Part shown: one piece after another, positions 15,286 through 16,931 of the stretch | How the letters are laid out: each line of letters opens with the position of its first letter | How positions within the stretch are numbered: position 1 is the first letter of the stretch | From: Pseudomonadota bacterium | GTDB taxonomy: Bacteria > Pseudomonadota > Gammaproteobacteria > Xanthomonadales > Xanthomonadaceae | Assembly (NCBI GenBank): GCA_023423605.1 | Contig: JAFAFF010000039.1 | Coordinates: 1 to 16,931 of the forward strand | Direction of reading: 5' to 3' | DNA length: 16,931 nt | Program-made: the position numbers and the translations under genes | The notes under the pieces: generated by a model | The model's database searches: none | What the model saw: only the letters and a program-made list of their open reading frames with translations | Told to the model about the DNA's origin: nothing

Positions 15286-15291
15286 TATGCT
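15286..15291 (+). promoter_or_regulatory. possible -10 element for qmcA
   Basis: TATGCT lies 33 bp upstream of the qmcA ATG. No good -35 is visible at standard spacing. A CGCCG-TCG-CGGCG hairpin lies upstream, between the regulator remnant and this site. Confidence 0.25.
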
Positions 15292-15323
15292 GGCGGCTGG
15301 ACGTCTGAGATAAGGAAAGCGTG

Positions 15324-16283
15324 ATGTTCCCGACTGTGTTCTTCACTGCGGTGCTGGCCGTCGTGGCCGTGATCATCCTGTTCAAGGCCGTGCGGATGGT
15401 GCCGCAGGGCCATGAATGGACCGTCGAACGGTTCGGCCGTTATACCCACACCATGACACCGGGCCTGCATTTTCTGGTCCCCATCGTCTACGGTGTGGGA
15501 CGCAAGGTGAACATGATGGAGCAGGTACTGGACGTACCCAGCCAGGAAGTGATCACCAAGGACAACGCTGCCGTTCGCGTGGATGGCGTGGTGTTCTTCC
15601 AGGTGCTCGACGCCGCCAAGGCCGCCTACGAGGTCGCCAACCTGGAAGTGGCGATGATTGCCCTGGTGCAGACCAACATCCGCACCGTGATCGGTTCGAT
15701 GGACCTGGATGAATCGCTCAGCCAGCGAGAGGTCATCAACGCGCAGCTGCTCAGCGTGGTCGACCAGGCCACGAATCCCTGGGGCCTGAAGGTCAACCGC
15801 ATCGAGATCCGCGACATCCAGCCGCCGCGCGACCTGCTCGATGCGATGGCCCGGCAGATGAAGGCCGAGCGCGAGAAGCGTGCGCAGATCCTCGAAGCCG
15901 AGGGCGCCCGGCAGTCGGAAATCCTGCGCGCCGATGGCGAGAAGCAGGCGACGGTGCTGGAAGCCGAAGGCCGTCGCGAAGCTGCGTTCCGTGATGCCGA
16001 GGCGCGCGAACGCCTGGCCGAGGCGGAAGCCAAGGCAACGCAGATGGTGTCCGCGGCGATCGCCGAAGGCGATGTGCAGGCCATCAACTACTTCGTCGCG
16101 CAGAAGTACGTCGAAGCATTCAAGGAACTGGCGACTTCGCCCAACCAGAAACTCGTGTTGATGCCGATGGAGGCCAGCGGCGTGATCGGTTCGATCGCCG
16201 GAGTAGCCGAACTGGCCAGGAATGCCTTCGCCAGACAGGATGAGAAGCCCGTGCGCGCGGTGCCGCCGCGCTTTGGAGACTGA
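15324..16283 (+). CDS. qmcA: SPFH/band 7 (stomatin-like) membrane protein, QmcA-type
   Basis: A 319-aa protein with an N-terminal membrane anchor (about residues 5-24), then an SPFH/band 7 domain (about 25-190: VPQGHEWTVERFGRY, TPGLHFLVP, RVDGVVFFQVLD, IEIRDIQPP), a charged coiled coil (about 190-255, QMKAEREKRAQILEAEG), and a C-terminal part with LMPMEASGVIGSI. Such proteins form large membrane-associated oligomers in detergent-resistant microdomains; QmcA/YbbK of E. coli is paired with the NfeD-like YbbL/QmcA partner. ATG 15324 is chosen over GTG 15321 because AAGGA (15312-15316) sits at a better spacing (7 nt). It is followed one base after its stop by the nfeD-like gene, the usual pairing for this family. 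A proline-containing tail (VRAVPPRFGD) ends the protein. Confidence 0.93.
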   Translation: MFPTVFFTAVLAVVAVIILFKAVRMVPQGHEWTVERFGRYTHTMTPGLHFLVPIVYGVGRKVNMMEQVLDVPSQEVITKDNAAVRVDGVVFFQVLDAAKAAYEVANLEVAMIALVQTNIRTVIGSMDLDESLSQREVINAQLLSVVDQATNPWGLKVNRIEIRDIQPPRDLLDAMARQMKAEREKRAQILEAEGARQSEILRADGEKQATVLEAEGRREAAFRDAEARERLAEAEAKATQMVSAAIAEGDVQAINYFVAQKYVEAFKELATSPNQKLVLMPMEASGVIGSIAGVAELARNAFARQDEKPVRAVPPRFGD

Positions 16284-16284
16284 C

Positions 16285-16716
16285 ATGCGCTGGGAAGTGG
16301 TGGGTTGGGGGGCACTGGCCCTGGTCCTGTTCGCCGCCGAAGCGCTGGCACCCGGTGCGTTCATGCTGTGGATCGGCATCGGTGCCGCCGTGGTGTTCCT
16401 GATCGTGGCGTTCGTGGCGGATGTGCCGTTGCTGTGGCAGGTGGTGGCGTTCGTGGTGTTCAGCGTGGTGGCCATCCAGTGCTATCGCCGCTGGGGCCGG
16501 TCGCGTGCGCGGCCCAGCGATGCCCCGCTGTTGAACCAGCGCACCGCGCAACTTGTGGGCCGGGTGACAGTGCTGCAGCAGGGCATCGTGGCCGGGCAGG
16601 GCCGGGTAAGCATCGATGATGCGTGGTGGCAGGTGACGGGGATGGATCTGCCGGCCGGTACCCGCGTGCGCGTGGTGGCCGTGCAGGGCGCGCTGCTGCA
16701 GGTGGAAGCGGCCTGA
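16285..16716 (+). CDS. NfeD-family membrane protein, partner of the SPFH protein
   Basis: A 143-aa protein with hydrophobic helices at about residues 5-22, 26-44 and 48-66, then a basic stretch (YRRWGRSRARP) and a C-terminal OB-fold of about 65 residues (RTAQLVGRVTVLQQGIVAGQGRVSI, seen as QLVGRV, GRVSIDD, WWQVTG, GTRVRVVAV). This is the short NfeD1b type without the ClpP-like protease domain. Such proteins are thought to act with SPFH partners in membrane quality control or microdomain organisation. The ATG is 1 bp after the qmcA stop, with GGAG (16275-16278) 6 nt upstream, so the two genes form an operon. About 120 bp without a gene follow before gcvT. Confidence 0.92.
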   Translation: MRWEVVGWGALALVLFAAEALAPGAFMLWIGIGAAVVFLIVAFVADVPLLWQVVAFVVFSVVAIQCYRRWGRSRARPSDAPLLNQRTAQLVGRVTVLQQGIVAGQGRVSIDDAWWQVTGMDLPAGTRVRVVAVQGALLQVEAA

Positions 16717-16796
16717 GCCGGCGGACAGGGCAGGCCGCAGGTATCGCGGCGCGGCGTCCCGCTGCGCTGCGGCGCGCCTGGCTGCAACCGATCTGG

Positions 16797-16802
16797 GATA
16801 AT
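16797..16802 (+). promoter_or_regulatory. likely extended -10 promoter of gcvT
   Basis: GATAAT preceded by TGG (16794-16796) is a good extended -10 in an otherwise GC-rich 120-bp intergenic region. The leader to the gcvT ATG would be about 27 nt, too short for a glycine riboswitch. Confidence 0.5.
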
Positions 16803-16836
16803 GGGTGCTTCCTGTTTTCCTGCTGCCGGACCGGTC

Positions 16837-16931
16837 ATGACCCAGAAGACGCTGCTCAACGATACCCACCGCGCCCTTGGCGCCAAGATGGTCGACTTCG
16901 GAGGCTGGGACATGCCCATCCACTACGGCTC
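16837..16931 (+). CDS. gcvT: GcvT, aminomethyltransferase (T protein) of the glycine cleavage system, 5' part only
   Basis: Only the first 31 complete codons are inside the window. The peptide ([20 protein letters not shown], then [12 protein letters not shown]) has the family signature: a short N-terminus with [24 protein letters not shown], seen in nearly all GcvT proteins. T protein transfers the aminomethyl carbon from lipoylated H protein to tetrahydrofolate, releasing ammonia. The ribosome-binding site is weak (GGAC at 16828-16831). The rest of the gene, and probably gcvH, lie to the right. Confidence 0.92.
   Translation, partial: MTQKTLLNDTHRALGAKMVDFGGWDMPIHYG

Noticed and set aside
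16740..16785. Rho-independent terminator after the nfeD-like gene
   Set aside because: A GC-rich imperfect hairpin can be drawn (GGCGCG with CGCGCC), but it has a mismatch, a long loop and no T-tract.
16717..16836. Glycine riboswitch ahead of gcvT
   Set aside because: The gap is only 120 bp, the likely -10 at 16797 leaves a leader of about 27 nt, and no tandem aptamer-like structure is seen.

Overview
The window is a GC-rich chromosomal segment of a gammaproteobacterium in the Xanthomonadaceae, most likely Stenotrophomonas. This rests on the gene content (type IV pilus chemotaxis genes, then rsmE, nudE-cysQ-mazG-ynfA and qmcA/nfeD ahead of gcvT) and on an array of GTAG-ended palindromes of the SMAG type described in Stenotrophomonas maltophilia. 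No tRNA, rRNA, CRISPR array, insertion sequence or phage gene was seen.

Region 1 (1-8982, + strand) is the distal part of the Pil-Chp operon that controls twitching motility. It holds the 3' end of the pilJ receptor, the giant hybrid kinase gene chpA/pilL (2115 aa), a CheB-like protein lacking the catalytic Ser and His of the methylesterase family, and the CheW-like adaptor chpC. The last three genes overlap and are probably translationally coupled. Region 2 (8979-9187) is three 74-bp tandem units, each with two hairpins, between convergent chpC and rsmE. The first unit supplies the chpC stop codon.

Region 3 (9205-12687) has rsmE on the - strand, a 187-bp divergent intergenic region rich in inverted repeats, and then the + strand run nudE-cysQ-mazG-ynfA. 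Three of these genes hydrolyse nucleotides (NudE, CysQ, MazG) and the fourth is a small four-helix membrane protein. cysQ/mazG and mazG/ynfA overlap by ATGA. Short reading frames link into nudE and cysQ by the same ATGA arrangement.

Region 4 (12659-15247) looks like a decaying catabolic locus. A secreted SGNH/GDSL hydrolase is frameshifted just before its catalytic Asp-His motif. It is followed upstream by an intact SDR oxidoreductase, then the C-terminal stub of an MFS transporter (- strand) abutting the C-terminal stub of a FadR-type GntR regulator (+ strand). The two stubs meet head-to-head near 15003-15011, the signature of a deletion that removed the 5' parts of two divergent genes and whatever lay between them.

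Region 5 (15324-16931) has a membrane SPFH protein (qmcA) and its NfeD partner, then the first 31 codons of gcvT (glycine cleavage T protein) behind a likely extended -10 promoter.

The most notable points are the catalytically degenerate CheB-like protein, the duplicated short motifs in the acidic linkers of ChpA, the deletion scar with the decaying hydrolase beside it, and the ATGA-linked mini-ORFs. No clearly new multi-gene defence or mobile system is visible.
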